64,000 bases of DNA, from the NCBI RefSeq assembly GCF_021462825.1, contig NZ_JAKEEB010000005.1, positions 2,501-66,500 of the forward strand, written 5' to 3'. This stretch comes from Streptomyces glomeratus (GTDB lineage Bacteria; Actinomycetota; Actinomycetes; Streptomycetales; Streptomycetaceae). The position numbers and the translations under genes are program-made. Numbering within the stretch: position 1 is the first letter of the stretch; the number at the start of each line of letters is the position of its first letter. The notes below the pieces were generated by a model that saw only the letters and a program-made list of their open reading frames with translations, was not told the DNA's origin and did no database searches. Positions 40,224 through 48,391 of this stretch are shown one piece after another.

Positions 40224-41162
40224 TCAGGGCCGCGGCTCACGGTCGGCCGTGGGACCGAGGGGGCCGCCCGAGGCGTCGAGCACTCCGGGTGCTTCGGCGG
40301 GCTCGGCCGCCGCCGCCACGGCGACACCGGTCTTCGTGCGGCGCCCCCGTCGTTCGATCCAGGTCGCGAGCGAGGAGAGGGCGAGGCACATCGCGATGTA
40401 GATCGCGCCCACGACGATGGTGACCGCCGTGAACGGGTTCTCCCCGTTGACGATGATGTTGTTGGCCATCGTCCGGGTGGCGAACAGAAGTTCCGTGTAG
40501 GTGATGACGTAGCCGAGTGAGGTGTCCTTCAGGGTGACCACCAACTGGCTGATCATCGTCGGCAGCATGGAGCGGATCGCCTGCGGCAGCAAGAGCGTCG
40601 TCATCACCTGGTACTTGCGCAGACCGAGCGCGTAAGCAGCCTCCACCTGTCCCCGGGGCACGGCGTTGATGCCCGCGCGGAACACCTCGGCCTGCACTGA
40701 GCCGTTGTAGACGGTCAGACCGACGACAAGTCCCCAGAACGCGGTGTTGTCCCCGATCACGCCGAGGTCTTGCTTGTACGTGAGGAACAGCACCCACAGG
40801 GCGTAGATGGTGATGAGCAGCGGTACGGCACGGAACAGCTCGATGAAGCCGGTCGCGAGCCAGCGGACCGGCCGGTGCTCCGACAGCCGCGCCACGGCGA
40901 GCAGCAGCCCGACGATCAGGGACAGTGCCCCGGCCACGGCGAACACCTTCAAGGTGGTCAGCACCCCGTCGCGGATGTTGGTGCGCACGCCCGCGTTGTT
41001 GAATATCTCCCAGACCTTCGGGTCGAGCTGACCCTTGGCATCGAGCCGGTACACGGCGAAGGCGAGCAGCCCGACAAGCGCCAGGGAGCCGAGCACCGAG
41101 TAGATGCGGTTGCGGATGCGGGCCTTCGGGCCCGGCGCGTCGTACAGAACGCTTGCAGTCAT
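40224..41162 (-). CDS. gluD: GluD, glutamate ABC transporter permease, 312 aa
   Basis: A polar amino-acid permease with about five to six helices and the EAA coupling loop EAAYALGLRKYQVMTTLLLP. The C-terminal 40 residues are basic then Ala/Pro-rich. ATG overlaps the gluC stop by ATGA. Last gene of the gluABCD operon for glutamate uptake. Confidence 0.92.
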   Translation of the reverse strand: MTASVLYDAPGPKARIRNRIYSVLGSLALVGLLAFAVYRLDAKGQLDPKVWEIFNNAGVRTNIRDGVLTTLKVFAVAGALSLIVGLLLAVARLSEHRPVRWLATGFIELFRAVPLLITIYALWVLFLTYKQDLGVIGDNTAFWGLVVGLTVYNGSVQAEVFRAGINAVPRGQVEAAYALGLRKYQVMTTLLLPQAIRSMLPTMISQLVVTLKDTSLGYVITYTELLFATRTMANNIIVNGENPFTAVTIVVGAIYIAMCLALSSLATWIERRGRRTKTGVAVAAAAEPAEAPGVLDASGGPLGPTADREPRP

Positions 41163-41806
41163 CGCGCGACCCCCAGGCGCCGCTCCAGCAGCCGGAACAG
41201 ACCGCTGATCGAGAAGGTGACGACGAGATAGCCCAGAGCCACCCAGAGGAAGATCCAGGTGATGGGGAAGCCCTTGTCGCTCAGCAGCTTCTGCACACCG
41301 AACAGCTCGGTGACGCTGAACGCGCCCGCGATCGCCGAGTTCTTGGTCAGCGCGATGAAGATCGAGCTCAGCGGTGCGATCACGGTGCGCGTCGCCTGCG
41401 GCAGGACGATCATGCGCAGGGTCTGCGTGAAGGTCATGCCGAGGGAGCGGGCGGCCTCCGCCTGCCCCAGGGGCACGGTGTTGATGCCCGACCGCACCGC
41501 CTCACAGACGAATGCCGACGTGTAGAAGCTCAGGGCGAGCAGGGCCTTCGTCCACGGGCTCAGGCCCGGCACGAAAATGACCGGGACGACGAACCAGGCG
41601 ATGAGGAAGAGCAGCGTCAGGGGAGTGTTCCGGAAGAGGGTGACCCACGCGGTCCCGAACATCCGCAGCGGAGGGACCGGGGAGACGCGGAACCCGGCGA
41701 TGACGACACCCAGCGTCATCGCGAGCAGTCCGCTGGCGAGGGTCAGCAGGACGGTGCCGATGAACCCCTCGCGGAATTCCGCGAGATGGTCGAGCAATAC
41801 GTTCAC
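41159..41806 (-). CDS. gluC: GluC, glutamate ABC transporter permease, 215 aa
   Basis: A second permease with EAA loop EAARSLGMTFTQTLRMIVLP. GTG 41806 is chosen because GAGGA lies 8 nt upstream and the product then begins at the first amphipathic helix, matching GluC length in corynebacteria; longer frames have a polar N-terminus. It couples with GluD as a heterodimer. Confidence 0.92.
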   Translation of the reverse strand: MNVLLDHLAEFREGFIGTVLLTLASGLLAMTLGVVIAGFRVSPVPPLRMFGTAWVTLFRNTPLTLLFLIAWFVVPVIFVPGLSPWTKALLALSFYTSAFVCEAVRSGINTVPLGQAEAARSLGMTFTQTLRMIVLPQATRTVIAPLSSIFIALTKNSAIAGAFSVTELFGVQKLLSDKGFPITWIFLWVALGYLVVTFSISGLFRLLERRLGVAR

Positions 41807-41970
41807 GGGGAGGTCCTCGTGGCGGTGTACGGGCAGGGAAGGCCGCGTCAGGGGCGATTGGCCGGACGGCGTCGCCGGGACGGGCCGACCGGCCACCGCC
41901 GACCCGCAGGGCACCGGGTCGGCGGCGGCCGGCTCACTCGACGCCGCGAGGGCGACGTCTCAGCGGCGCG

Positions 41971-42888
41971 TCAGTAGCGGCTGACGGCCGGCGGCTCGGA
42001 GTACGGGGAGCCGGACAGGCCGAGCGTCGCCTCGTACGCCTTCTTGTAGTCGCCGTTCTTCTCGTGCTTCTCGAGCGCGCTGTTCACGGCGTCACGCAGC
42101 GCCTTGTCGTCCTTGTTCATGCCCACGCCGTAAGGCTCCTTGGTGAACGGCTTGCCGACCACCTTGAGCTTGGTGGGACGCTGCGCGGCATAGCCCTTGA
42201 GGATCGCGTCGTCGGTGGTGACGGCGTCGACCTCGTTGTTCAGCAGCTGCTGCACGCACTCGGAGTACTTCGACAGCTCGACGGTCTTCGCGCCGTACTT
42301 GGGCTTCTTGATCTCCTGCAGCGGCGTCGAGCCCTTGATGGAACACACCGTCTTGCCCTTGAGCGAGTCGGGACCGGTGATGCCCTGCTCGTCCTTGCGT
42401 ACCAGCAGGTCCGCGCCTGCCTGGAAGTACGGTCCCGCGAAGCCGACCTGCTTCTTGCGCTCGTCGTTGATCGTGTACGTGCCGACGTACAGGTCGACCT
42501 CGCCCTTGGAGATGGTGGTCTCGCGGACGTTGGAGTCCACGGTCTTGAACTCGATCTGGTCGGGCTTGAAGCCGAGGTCGGCGGCGACCATCTTGGCGAT
42601 CTCGATGTCGAAGCCGGACCGCTTGCCGGTGGTGTCCTCGAAGCCGAGGTACGGCTGGTCGTTCTTGGCGCCGATGACGAGCTTGCCGGCCTGCTGGGCC
42701 TTCTTCAGCGTGGGCGAGTCGATCTTCACATTGCCCGCGACGGCGTACGTCGGCAGCTTGGGCGCGTTCGCCCCGGTGCTCTCGCCGGCGGGCTGGTCAC
42801 CGGCGTTGCCGGATTCGCCGCCACAGGCCGTCAGGGCCAGTGCCAGTGCGGTGAGGACCGCTGCGGAGGAGGACTTGCGGAACTTCAT
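41971..42888 (-). CDS. gluB: GluB, glutamate-binding lipoprotein, 305 aa
   Basis: Lipoprotein signal with lipobox LTAC and lipidated C22 (charged KFRK start, Ala/Leu core). Mature protein is a type II periplasmic-binding fold for polar amino acids (GKLVIGAKNDQPYLGF, GFDIEIAKMVAADLG, the VDLYVGTYTINDER and TVCSIKGSTPL stretches). ATG 42888 has AGGATG at 8 nt. It is separated from gluC by 164 bp, long enough for an internal control or processing site. Confidence 0.93.
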   Translation of the reverse strand: MKFRKSSSAAVLTALALALTACGGESGNAGDQPAGESTGANAPKLPTYAVAGNVKIDSPTLKKAQQAGKLVIGAKNDQPYLGFEDTTGKRSGFDIEIAKMVAADLGFKPDQIEFKTVDSNVRETTISKGEVDLYVGTYTINDERKKQVGFAGPYFQAGADLLVRKDEQGITGPDSLKGKTVCSIKGSTPLQEIKKPKYGAKTVELSKYSECVQQLLNNEVDAVTTDDAILKGYAAQRPTKLKVVGKPFTKEPYGVGMNKDDKALRDAVNSALEKHEKNGDYKKAYEATLGLSGSPYSEPPAVSRY

Positions 42889-42976
42889 GGTGGACATCCT
42901 TAGAGTCGGCGGGTTCGGCGTTGTCTGGGCCCCGACCCGGGCGCGCAAGGGCACGGGCGGCGACACGGGGCCGGTG

Positions 42977-43753
42977 TCAGTGGTGGAGGATCTTCGACAG
43001 GAAGTCCTTGGCCCGGTCGCTGCGCGGATTGCTGAAGAACTGATCGGGGGCAGCCTGTTCGACGATCCGGCCGTCGGCCATGAACACCACCCGGTTTGCG
43101 GCCGAACGGGCGAAGCCCATCTCGTGCGTGACGACGACCATGGTCATTCCGTCCCGGGCGAGCTGCTGCATGACATCCAGGACCTCGCTGATCATCTCCG
43201 GGTCCAGGGCGGAGGTCGGCTCGTCGAAGAGCATCACCTTCGGGCCCATGGCCAGCGCCCGGGCGATGGCGACACGCTGCTGCTGCCCGCCGGAGAGCTG
43301 CGCCGGGTACTTGTCCGCCTGGGTGCCGACGCCGACCCGGTCGAGCAGGGTACGCGCCTTGTCCTCGGCCTTCTTCTTGTCCGTCCTGCGGACCTTGACC
43401 TGGCCCAGCATCACGTTCTCGAGCACCGTCTTGTGTGCGAACAGATTGAAGGACTGGAAGACCATGCCGACATCGGCGCGCAGCCGGGCCAGTTCCCTGC
43501 CCTCCTGGGGCAGTGGCTTGCCGTCAATCAGGATCTCGCCCGAGTCGATGGTCTCCAGGCGGTTGATGGTGCGGCACAGGGTGGACTTTCCCGACCCCGA
43601 GGGGCCGATGACCACGACGACCTCACCACGGGTGATGGTCAGGTCGATGTCCTGGAGCACGTGCAACGCGCCGAAGTGCTTGTTGACGTTCTTCAGGACG
43701 ACCAGTTCGTCGGTCGCGGCCACCGAGTCCTTGGCCACCGATACTGCGGTCAT
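42977..43753 (-). CDS. gluA: GluA, glutamate ABC transporter ATPase, 258 aa
   Basis: ABC ATPase with Walker A GPSGSGKS (50-57), Q-loop VFQSFNLF near 98, signature LSGGQ (153-157), Walker B VMLFDEP with catalytic E178, and the H-loop [12 protein letters not shown]. It powers GluBCD. First gene of the operon; ribosome site GGAG lies about 10 nt upstream of ATG 43753. The promoter region is shared with the divergent gluRK genes. Confidence 0.94.
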   Translation of the reverse strand: MTAVSVAKDSVAATDELVVLKNVNKHFGALHVLQDIDLTITRGEVVVVIGPSGSGKSTLCRTINRLETIDSGEILIDGKPLPQEGRELARLRADVGMVFQSFNLFAHKTVLENVMLGQVKVRRTDKKKAEDKARTLLDRVGVGTQADKYPAQLSGGQQQRVAIARALAMGPKVMLFDEPTSALDPEMISEVLDVMQQLARDGMTMVVVTHEMGFARSAANRVVFMADGRIVEQAAPDQFFSNPRSDRAKDFLSKILHH

Positions 43754-43788
43754 TGCTGGTTGGCTCCGTCCTCACTCGGTTTCGGAGG

Positions 43789-43839
43789 ACAGTAATGACG
43801 TGGTGCGACCAGCGTCATTACATCTGAGGGAGATCTGAG
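43789..43839 (-). promoter_or_regulatory. gluA promoter with 11-bp-spaced direct repeats and a large palindrome
   Basis: On the minus strand: direct repeats CTCAGAT-CTCC-CTCAGAT (43839-43822, period 11), then TGACGC (-35, 43817-43812), 17 bp, TACTGT (-10, 43794-43789). TAATGACG (43793-43800) and CGTCATTA (43813-43820) form an inverted repeat around the promoter. Eleven-bp direct repeats just upstream of a -35 are the usual class II site of OmpR-type activators; the adjacent GluR is the natural candidate. Confidence 0.55.
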
Positions 43840-43970
43840 CATCACGATCCGGTAGCGGCCGGACACATGCCGTAGCCGCACTGCGCCGCCCGCGTACCGG
43901 CTCAGTAACGGTAGGCGTCCGCAACCGGAAGCCTCTTGACGCCGTCCATGTTCATCGGCGTGACTGCCAT

Positions 43971-43992
43971 GGTGCACGCGCACGCGTGCACC
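43971..43992. promoter_or_regulatory. 22-bp palindrome upstream of gluR
   Basis: A perfect 9-bp inverted repeat GGTGCACGC / GCGTGCACC with spacer GCAC. It lies 120 bp before gluR and could be an operator or a cruciform. Directly seen; role unknown. Confidence 0.5.
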
Positions 43993-43994
43993 TG

Positions 43995-44036
43995 TTCGTA
44001 TGGATAACGCCTTCGTTCGTGTGGATGACGCTTTCC
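43995..44036 (+). repeat. Two tandem 21-bp direct repeats upstream of gluR
   Basis: TTCGTATGGATAACGCC(TTCG) and TTCGTGTGGATGACGCT(TTCC) start 21 bp apart and agree at 17 of 21 positions. The 21-bp (two-turn) spacing places both copies on one DNA face, typical for response-regulator binding, so GluR autoregulation is plausible. Confidence 0.5.
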
Positions 44037-44113
44037 AGTACAGGGTGCTGACCGGCCCTTGTACAGGCCGACACCGAACGGGGACCTTGGACCAGAGACC
44101 GGAGGGGGCCGGC

Positions 44114-44800
44114 ATGAGACTGCTTCTCGTCGAGGACGACAACCACGTCGCGGCCGCCCTGTCCGCCGTGCTGGCGCGGCACGGCTTCGACGTCACACAC
44201 GCCCGCAACGGCGAGGAGGCCCTGCGGGCGCTGGTCCCCGAGGGGGCCGGCTTCGGCGTCGTCCTGCTCGACCTGGGCCTGCCCGACCAGGACGGCTACG
44301 AGGTCTGCGGGAAGATCCGCAAGCGCACCAGCACTCCGGTGATCATGGTCACCGCACGCTCCGACGTGCGCTCCCGGATCCACGGCCTGAATCTCGGCGC
44401 CGACGACTACGTGGTCAAGCCGTACGACACCGGGGAACTGCTCGCGCGCATCCACGCCGTCAGCAGGCGCACCCCGCACCTGGACGACACCGGCGCCACC
44501 GAGACCGTGCTGCGCCTCGGCCCGGTGCATATCGAACTGCCCACCCGCCGGGTCAGCGTGGACGGTTCCGCGGTCCAGCTGACCCGCAAGGAGTTCGATC
44601 TGCTCGCCCTGCTGGCCCAGCGCCCGGGTGTGGTTTTCCGCCGCGAGCAGATCATCAGCGAGGTCTGGCAGACCAGCTGGGAGGGGACGGGGCGCACCCT
44701 GGAGGTGCACGTCGCCTCGCTGCGTTCCAAGCTGCGCATGCCCGCGCTGATCGAGACCGTGCGTGGCGTCGGGTACCGGCTCGTCGCCCCGGCCGCGTAG
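44114..44800 (+). CDS. gluR: GluR, OmpR-family response regulator, 228 aa
   Basis: The receiver has phospho-acceptor D53 (LLDLGLPDQDG), acidic pair near 8-9 and switch lysine in VVKPYDTGEL. The C-terminal winged helix spans about 130-225 (LTRKEFDLLALLAQRPGVV, then the LEVHVASLRSKL recognition helix). It controls the adjacent glutamate importer; in S. coelicolor GluRK senses glutamate (recalled). ATG 44114 follows GGAGGGGG. gluK follows after 9 bp. Confidence 0.92.
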   Translation: MRLLLVEDDNHVAAALSAVLARHGFDVTHARNGEEALRALVPEGAGFGVVLLDLGLPDQDGYEVCGKIRKRTSTPVIMVTARSDVRSRIHGLNLGADDYVVKPYDTGELLARIHAVSRRTPHLDDTGATETVLRLGPVHIELPTRRVSVDGSAVQLTRKEFDLLALLAQRPGVVFRREQIISEVWQTSWEGTGRTLEVHVASLRSKLRMPALIETVRGVGYRLVAPAA

Positions 44801-44809
44801 CGGGGACGG

Positions 44810-46234
44810 GTGCGCGCACGACTGCTTCCGCTGCTCATCGTTCTGATGGCCGCCGTGCTGCTCGCGCTCGGCGTGCCGCTCGCGGTGAGCCTCGCCGCCG
44901 CACAGCAGCAGCGGGTCGTCGTCGACCGGATCGACGACACGGCCCGCTTCGCCGCCCTTGCGCAGTTCGTCACCGACCGGCCCAGCATCGGCTCCCGGGT
45001 GGGGAAGGAGGACGAGCGGGGCGAGACCCTGCGCAAGGAACTCTCCATGTACTACAGCGTCTACGGCATCAAGGCCGGTGTCTTCTACCGTGACGACGTA
45101 CCCATGGCCAATGCGCCGGAGGACTGGTACCTCCCCCAGGAGGGCGGCGGCCGGGACGCCTTCGACGAGGCCCTCCTCGGGCGCCGCAGCCACGACCCGC
45201 AGCAGGTGTGGCCCTGGCAGCGGACCCGGCTCGTGGTCGCCTCCCCGGTCATCCGCGACGGTGACGTCGTCGCCGTCGTCGTCACCGACTCGCCCACCGG
45301 GCAGATGCGGTCGAGCATCCTGCACGGCTGGCTGCTCATCGGCGCCGGGGAGATCGCCGCGATGCTGCTGGCGGTGGGTGCGGCGCTGCGTCTGACCGGC
45401 TGGGTGCTCAGGCCCGTGCGGATCCTGGACGCGACGACCCACGACATCGCGACCGGGCGTCTGAAGTCCCGGGTCGCGGCCGCCGGCGGGCCACCGGAAC
45501 TCCGGCGCCTGGCCCGGTCGTTCAACGAGATGGCGGACAACGTGGAGGAAGTCCTCGAGCAGCAGCGCGCCTTCGTCGCGGACGCCTCCCACCAGCTGCG
45601 CAATCCGCTCTCCGCGCTGCTGCTGCGCATCGAGCTGCTCGCCCTCGAACTGCCCGAGGGCAATGAGGAGATCGCCTCGGTCCGCACCGAGGGCAAGCGC
45701 CTCGCGCAGGTCCTCGACGACCTGCTCGACCTCGCGCTCGCCGAGCACGCCGACGCCGACCTGTGCGTCACCGACGTCGGCGCGCTGGCCGCCGAGCGGG
45801 TCGCGGCGTGGGGCCCGGCAGCCGAGGCCAAGGGCGTGGCGCTGACCGGCAACTGCCCGGCCACCACCGCCTGGGCCGATCCCATCGCCCTCTCCAGCGC
45901 GCTGGACGCGGTCATCGACAACGCGGTGAAGTTCACCCCGGAGGGGGAGCGGGTCGAGCTCGAGGTCGCTACGGACGGCGAGTGGGCGACGGTGGTGGTC
46001 ACCGACGGCGGCCCCGGACTCGGCGACGAGGAACTGGCCCGCATAGGCGACCGCTTCTGGCGCAGTGCCGCCCACCAGAACATCAAGGGCTCGGGACTCG
46101 GGCTGTCCATCTCACGGGCGCTGCTCGCGGCGGGCGGGGGATCGATCGTGTACGCGCGCCACGAGCCGTACGGGCTGAGGGTGACGGTCAGGGTGCCGCG
46201 GAGCGCCCCCCGGCCCGGCGCGTCCGGTGCCTGA
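44810..46234 (+). CDS. gluK: GluK, sensor histidine kinase, 474 aa
   Basis: Membrane helices at about 6-30 and 172-196 flank an extracytoplasmic domain of about 140 residues. HAMP follows at about 197-250, HisKA with H261 in DASHQLRNPLSALLLR, and HATPase with N-box ALDAVIDNAVKFT, DGGPGL and GSGLGLSI. GTG 44810 is close behind gluR (9 bp). The extracellular loop would detect glutamate, either directly or through GluB. The end is convergent with the TAXI gene (21 bp). Confidence 0.92.
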   Translation: MRARLLPLLIVLMAAVLLALGVPLAVSLAAAQQQRVVVDRIDDTARFAALAQFVTDRPSIGSRVGKEDERGETLRKELSMYYSVYGIKAGVFYRDDVPMANAPEDWYLPQEGGGRDAFDEALLGRRSHDPQQVWPWQRTRLVVASPVIRDGDVVAVVVTDSPTGQMRSSILHGWLLIGAGEIAAMLLAVGAALRLTGWVLRPVRILDATTHDIATGRLKSRVAAAGGPPELRRLARSFNEMADNVEEVLEQQRAFVADASHQLRNPLSALLLRIELLALELPEGNEEIASVRTEGKRLAQVLDDLLDLALAEHADADLCVTDVGALAAERVAAWGPAAEAKGVALTGNCPATTAWADPIALSSALDAVIDNAVKFTPEGERVELEVATDGEWATVVVTDGGPGLGDEELARIGDRFWRSAAHQNIKGSGLGLSISRALLAAGGGSIVYARHEPYGLRVTVRVPRSAPRPGASGA

Positions 46235-46255
46235 GGACGAGGCGGTGCCGGGCGG

Positions 46256-47254
46256 CTACGGCTTCACCGACTGGTAGTACCGCCGCGCGCCCTCGTGCAG
46301 CTGCAGCGGATCCGTGTAGATCGCCGTCCGCAGGTCCACCAGCTGGGCCGCGTGCACCTGGGCGCCGATCCGGTCACGGCTGTCGATCACCGTGCGGGTG
46401 ATCTTCTCGGTCAGGTCCGCGTTCATCTCCTCCCGCGTGATCAGGAGGTTCGCCACGGCCACGGTCTGCACGGCGGAACCCTGCTCGATGTCCGGGTAGG
46501 CGTCGGCGGGCATCACCGCGGCCCGGTAGTTGCGCGAGGCGCCGCCCTGCTCGTGCAGCTTCGCCACCAGATCGCTGCCTATGGGCACCAGGCGGACCGC
46601 GGACTGCCGCGACAGCTGGGTGACCGCGCTGGTGGGCAGCCCGCCCGACCAGAAGAACGCGTCGATCCTGTGCCGCTTCAGCAGGTCGGGCATGGTCCCG
46701 ATGCCGTCGGACAGGGCGGTGATGTCCTTGTGCGGATTCAGCCCGGCCGCGGCGAGCACGTGTTCCGCTATCAGCCGCACCCCCGATCCGCCCGGCCCGA
46801 CGGCGACCCTCCGCCCCTTCAGGTCCGCCACGGACTGCACGGGGGACGAGCGCGGCACCACCAGATGCACATAGTCGTCGTACAGGCGTGCGCAGCCGCG
46901 CAGCCGCCCGGCGCCCGGTTTGTTCTCCAGCCGGTACGTCTCCACGGCGTCGGCCGCGGCGATGGTGAAGTCCGCCCGGCCCGTGGCCACCCGGCGCACG
47001 TTCTCCTGCGAGCCGTCGCTGTTCAGCAGCCGTACCCGCAGCTTCGGCAGGTCCTTGGCGATGGCGGGCCGCAGCAGCGTGCCGTACTTCTCGTAGACGC
47101 CGGTCGGGGTGCCGGTACTGAAGGTGACCGTGCCGTTCGGCAACTCCTCGCCGATCGGCAGCAGCCACCACAGCAGCAGCCCGAAGACCACGAAGGCGGC
47201 CGCCGAGCCCAGCAGCGCACGACGCCTGCTCATACGTGGGAGTGCCTGGAGCAT
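46256..47254 (-). CDS. Orphan TAXI-family TRAP-type solute-binding protein, membrane-anchored, 332 aa
   Basis: TAXI-family binding fold: PNGTVTFSTGTPTGVYEKYGT, VRLLNSDGSQENVRRVATGRADFTI, VAVGPGGSGVRLIAEHVLAAAG as separated signatures. Instead of a cleavable signal there is one uncleaved-looking helix (ALLGSAAAFVVFGLLLWWLLP) at about 13-33, so the domain is tethered outside the membrane. No TRAP membrane subunit gene (DctQM) is present in the window. ATG 47254 is chosen because AGGA lies 8 nt upstream. It is convergent with gluK and may be a glutamate or dicarboxylate sensor; this is inference only. Confidence 0.85.
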   Translation of the reverse strand: MLQALPRMSRRRALLGSAAAFVVFGLLLWWLLPIGEELPNGTVTFSTGTPTGVYEKYGTLLRPAIAKDLPKLRVRLLNSDGSQENVRRVATGRADFTIAAADAVETYRLENKPGAGRLRGCARLYDDYVHLVVPRSSPVQSVADLKGRRVAVGPGGSGVRLIAEHVLAAAGLNPHKDITALSDGIGTMPDLLKRHRIDAFFWSGGLPTSAVTQLSRQSAVRLVPIGSDLVAKLHEQGGASRNYRAAVMPADAYPDIEQGSAVQTVAVANLLITREEMNADLTEKITRTVIDSRDRIGAQVHAAQLVDLRTAIYTDPLQLHEGARRYYQSVKP

Positions 47255-47351
47255 GCGGGCGATCCTGCCAGGCCGCACGCACCCCTGAACAGGGCGGGGT
47301 GCGGACGTGGACCGGGAGCGGCACGGCTGCGGTGACCGGTAGGGTCGCCGA

Positions 47352-47786
47352 ATGCGCCCTTCGACCGACTCCCTCTCGACCGGCTCCCTCTCGCCCGCCT
47401 CCCTCGTCCGCGAGTTCCATCTCGCCTTCGGCCTCGACGCCCGTACCGTGCCGACCGAGGTCTCCCCGGAGCTGGCAGCACACCGCGGCGAGCTGCTCGC
47501 CGAGGAGGCCGCCGAGGTCGCCGAGGTGGCGGCCGCCGGTCCGCTGGACCGGCTGGCGCACGAGCTGGCGGACCTCGTGTACGTGGCCTATGGCACGGCC
47601 CTCGTGCACGGCATCGACCTCGACGCCGTGATCGCCGAGATCCACCGCGCGAACATGACCAAGATCGGCCCGGACGGCACGGTCGCCCGGCGGGCGGATG
47701 GGAAGGTCCTCAAGGGCGACCACTACCGCGCCCCGGATGTCTCGGCGGTACTGCGCCGTCAGGGGTGGACGCCCTCGTCGGCGTAG
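47352..47786 (+). CDS. MazG-like nucleotide pyrophosphohydrolase domain protein, 144 aa
   Basis: Contains the all-alpha NTP pyrophosphatase motifs EEAAEVAE near 50 and HELADLVYVAYG near 70 (Glu/Asp magnesium ligands). The C-terminal lysine-rich segment (NMTKIGPDGTVARRADGKVLKGDHYRAPD) is typical of the phage and actinobacterial MazG-like subgroup. It may hydrolyse non-canonical or damaged nucleotides. It follows a divergent promoter region shared with the TAXI gene. Confidence 0.85.
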   Translation: MRPSTDSLSTGSLSPASLVREFHLAFGLDARTVPTEVSPELAAHRGELLAEEAAEVAEVAAAGPLDRLAHELADLVYVAYGTALVHGIDLDAVIAEIHRANMTKIGPDGTVARRADGKVLKGDHYRAPDVSAVLRRQGWTPSSA

Positions 47787-48031
47787 AAGGTGCCGCGCGC
47801 GGTGACAGCGCCGGCGGCACGGCCGTCGTCACGGCGATGGCCCTGCGGGACACTCCCGCCCCGCTGCCGGTCCCGGTCCGTCGCGGGTCGGCTGTCCGCC
47901 CGGCGCCCGTGCCGGTCACCGTGGCCCCTCGCGCGTCGGCGGTCCCTGCCCTCGTGGGGCCGTACCCCGATGGCCGCCCCTAGACTGGGGCGACTTCAGG
48001 ACAGGGCCTGGACGGGAAGGGGACGACGACG

Positions 48032-48391
48032 GTGGCGGCAGGTGGCGGTGGTTTCGCGGAGGACCCGTCCGCCGAGGTCTTGTCGGAGGCGGCCGCCGCG
48101 TTCGGGCTGCTGGCCTCGCCCGCACGACTGCACATCGTGTGGGCGCTCGCGCAGGGCGAGAGCGATGTCACCGGCCTCGCCGAGCGCGTCGGCGGCGCTT
48201 TGCCCGCAGTGAGCCAGCACCTGACCAAGCTGAAGCTCGCCGGACTCGTCCGCTCCCGTCGTGAGGGCCGCCGCCAGGTCTACTTCGTCGACGACGCGGA
48301 CGTCGTGACCGTCGTCCGTCTCGTGGTGGGCCAGCTCAGCGACCGCGCCGCACGGACCCGCGCCCCGGCATCCCGGCTCCGTGGCCTCTGA
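48032..48391 (+). CDS. ArsR-family metalloregulator-like repressor, 119 aa
   Basis: A winged-helix ArsR/SmtB fold (LLASPARLHIVWALAQGESDVTGLAER, then ALPAVSQHLTKLKLAGLVRSRREGRRQVYFV). The protein has no cysteine, and no typical alpha-3 or alpha-5 His pairs are seen, so any metal site would use Asp/Glu/His. GTG 48032 follows AAGGGG. It overlaps the downstream P-type ATPase by 11 nt, which makes the pump its likely target. A TAGACT at 47981 may be its -10. Confidence 0.87.
   Translation: MAAGGGGFAEDPSAEVLSEAAAAFGLLASPARLHIVWALAQGESDVTGLAERVGGALPAVSQHLTKLKLAGLVRSRREGRRQVYFVDDADVVTVVRLVVGQLSDRAARTRAPASRLRGL

Noticed and set aside
40015..40401. Open frame of 128 codons in the region downstream of gluD.
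   Set aside because: It overlaps the gluD 3' end, has poor codon position bias, no ribosome site and no recognisable domain.
47765..47983. Short open frame between the MazG-like gene and arsR.
   Set aside because: Overlaps the end of the MazG-like gene, no start support, repetitive Pro/Val/Arg composition.
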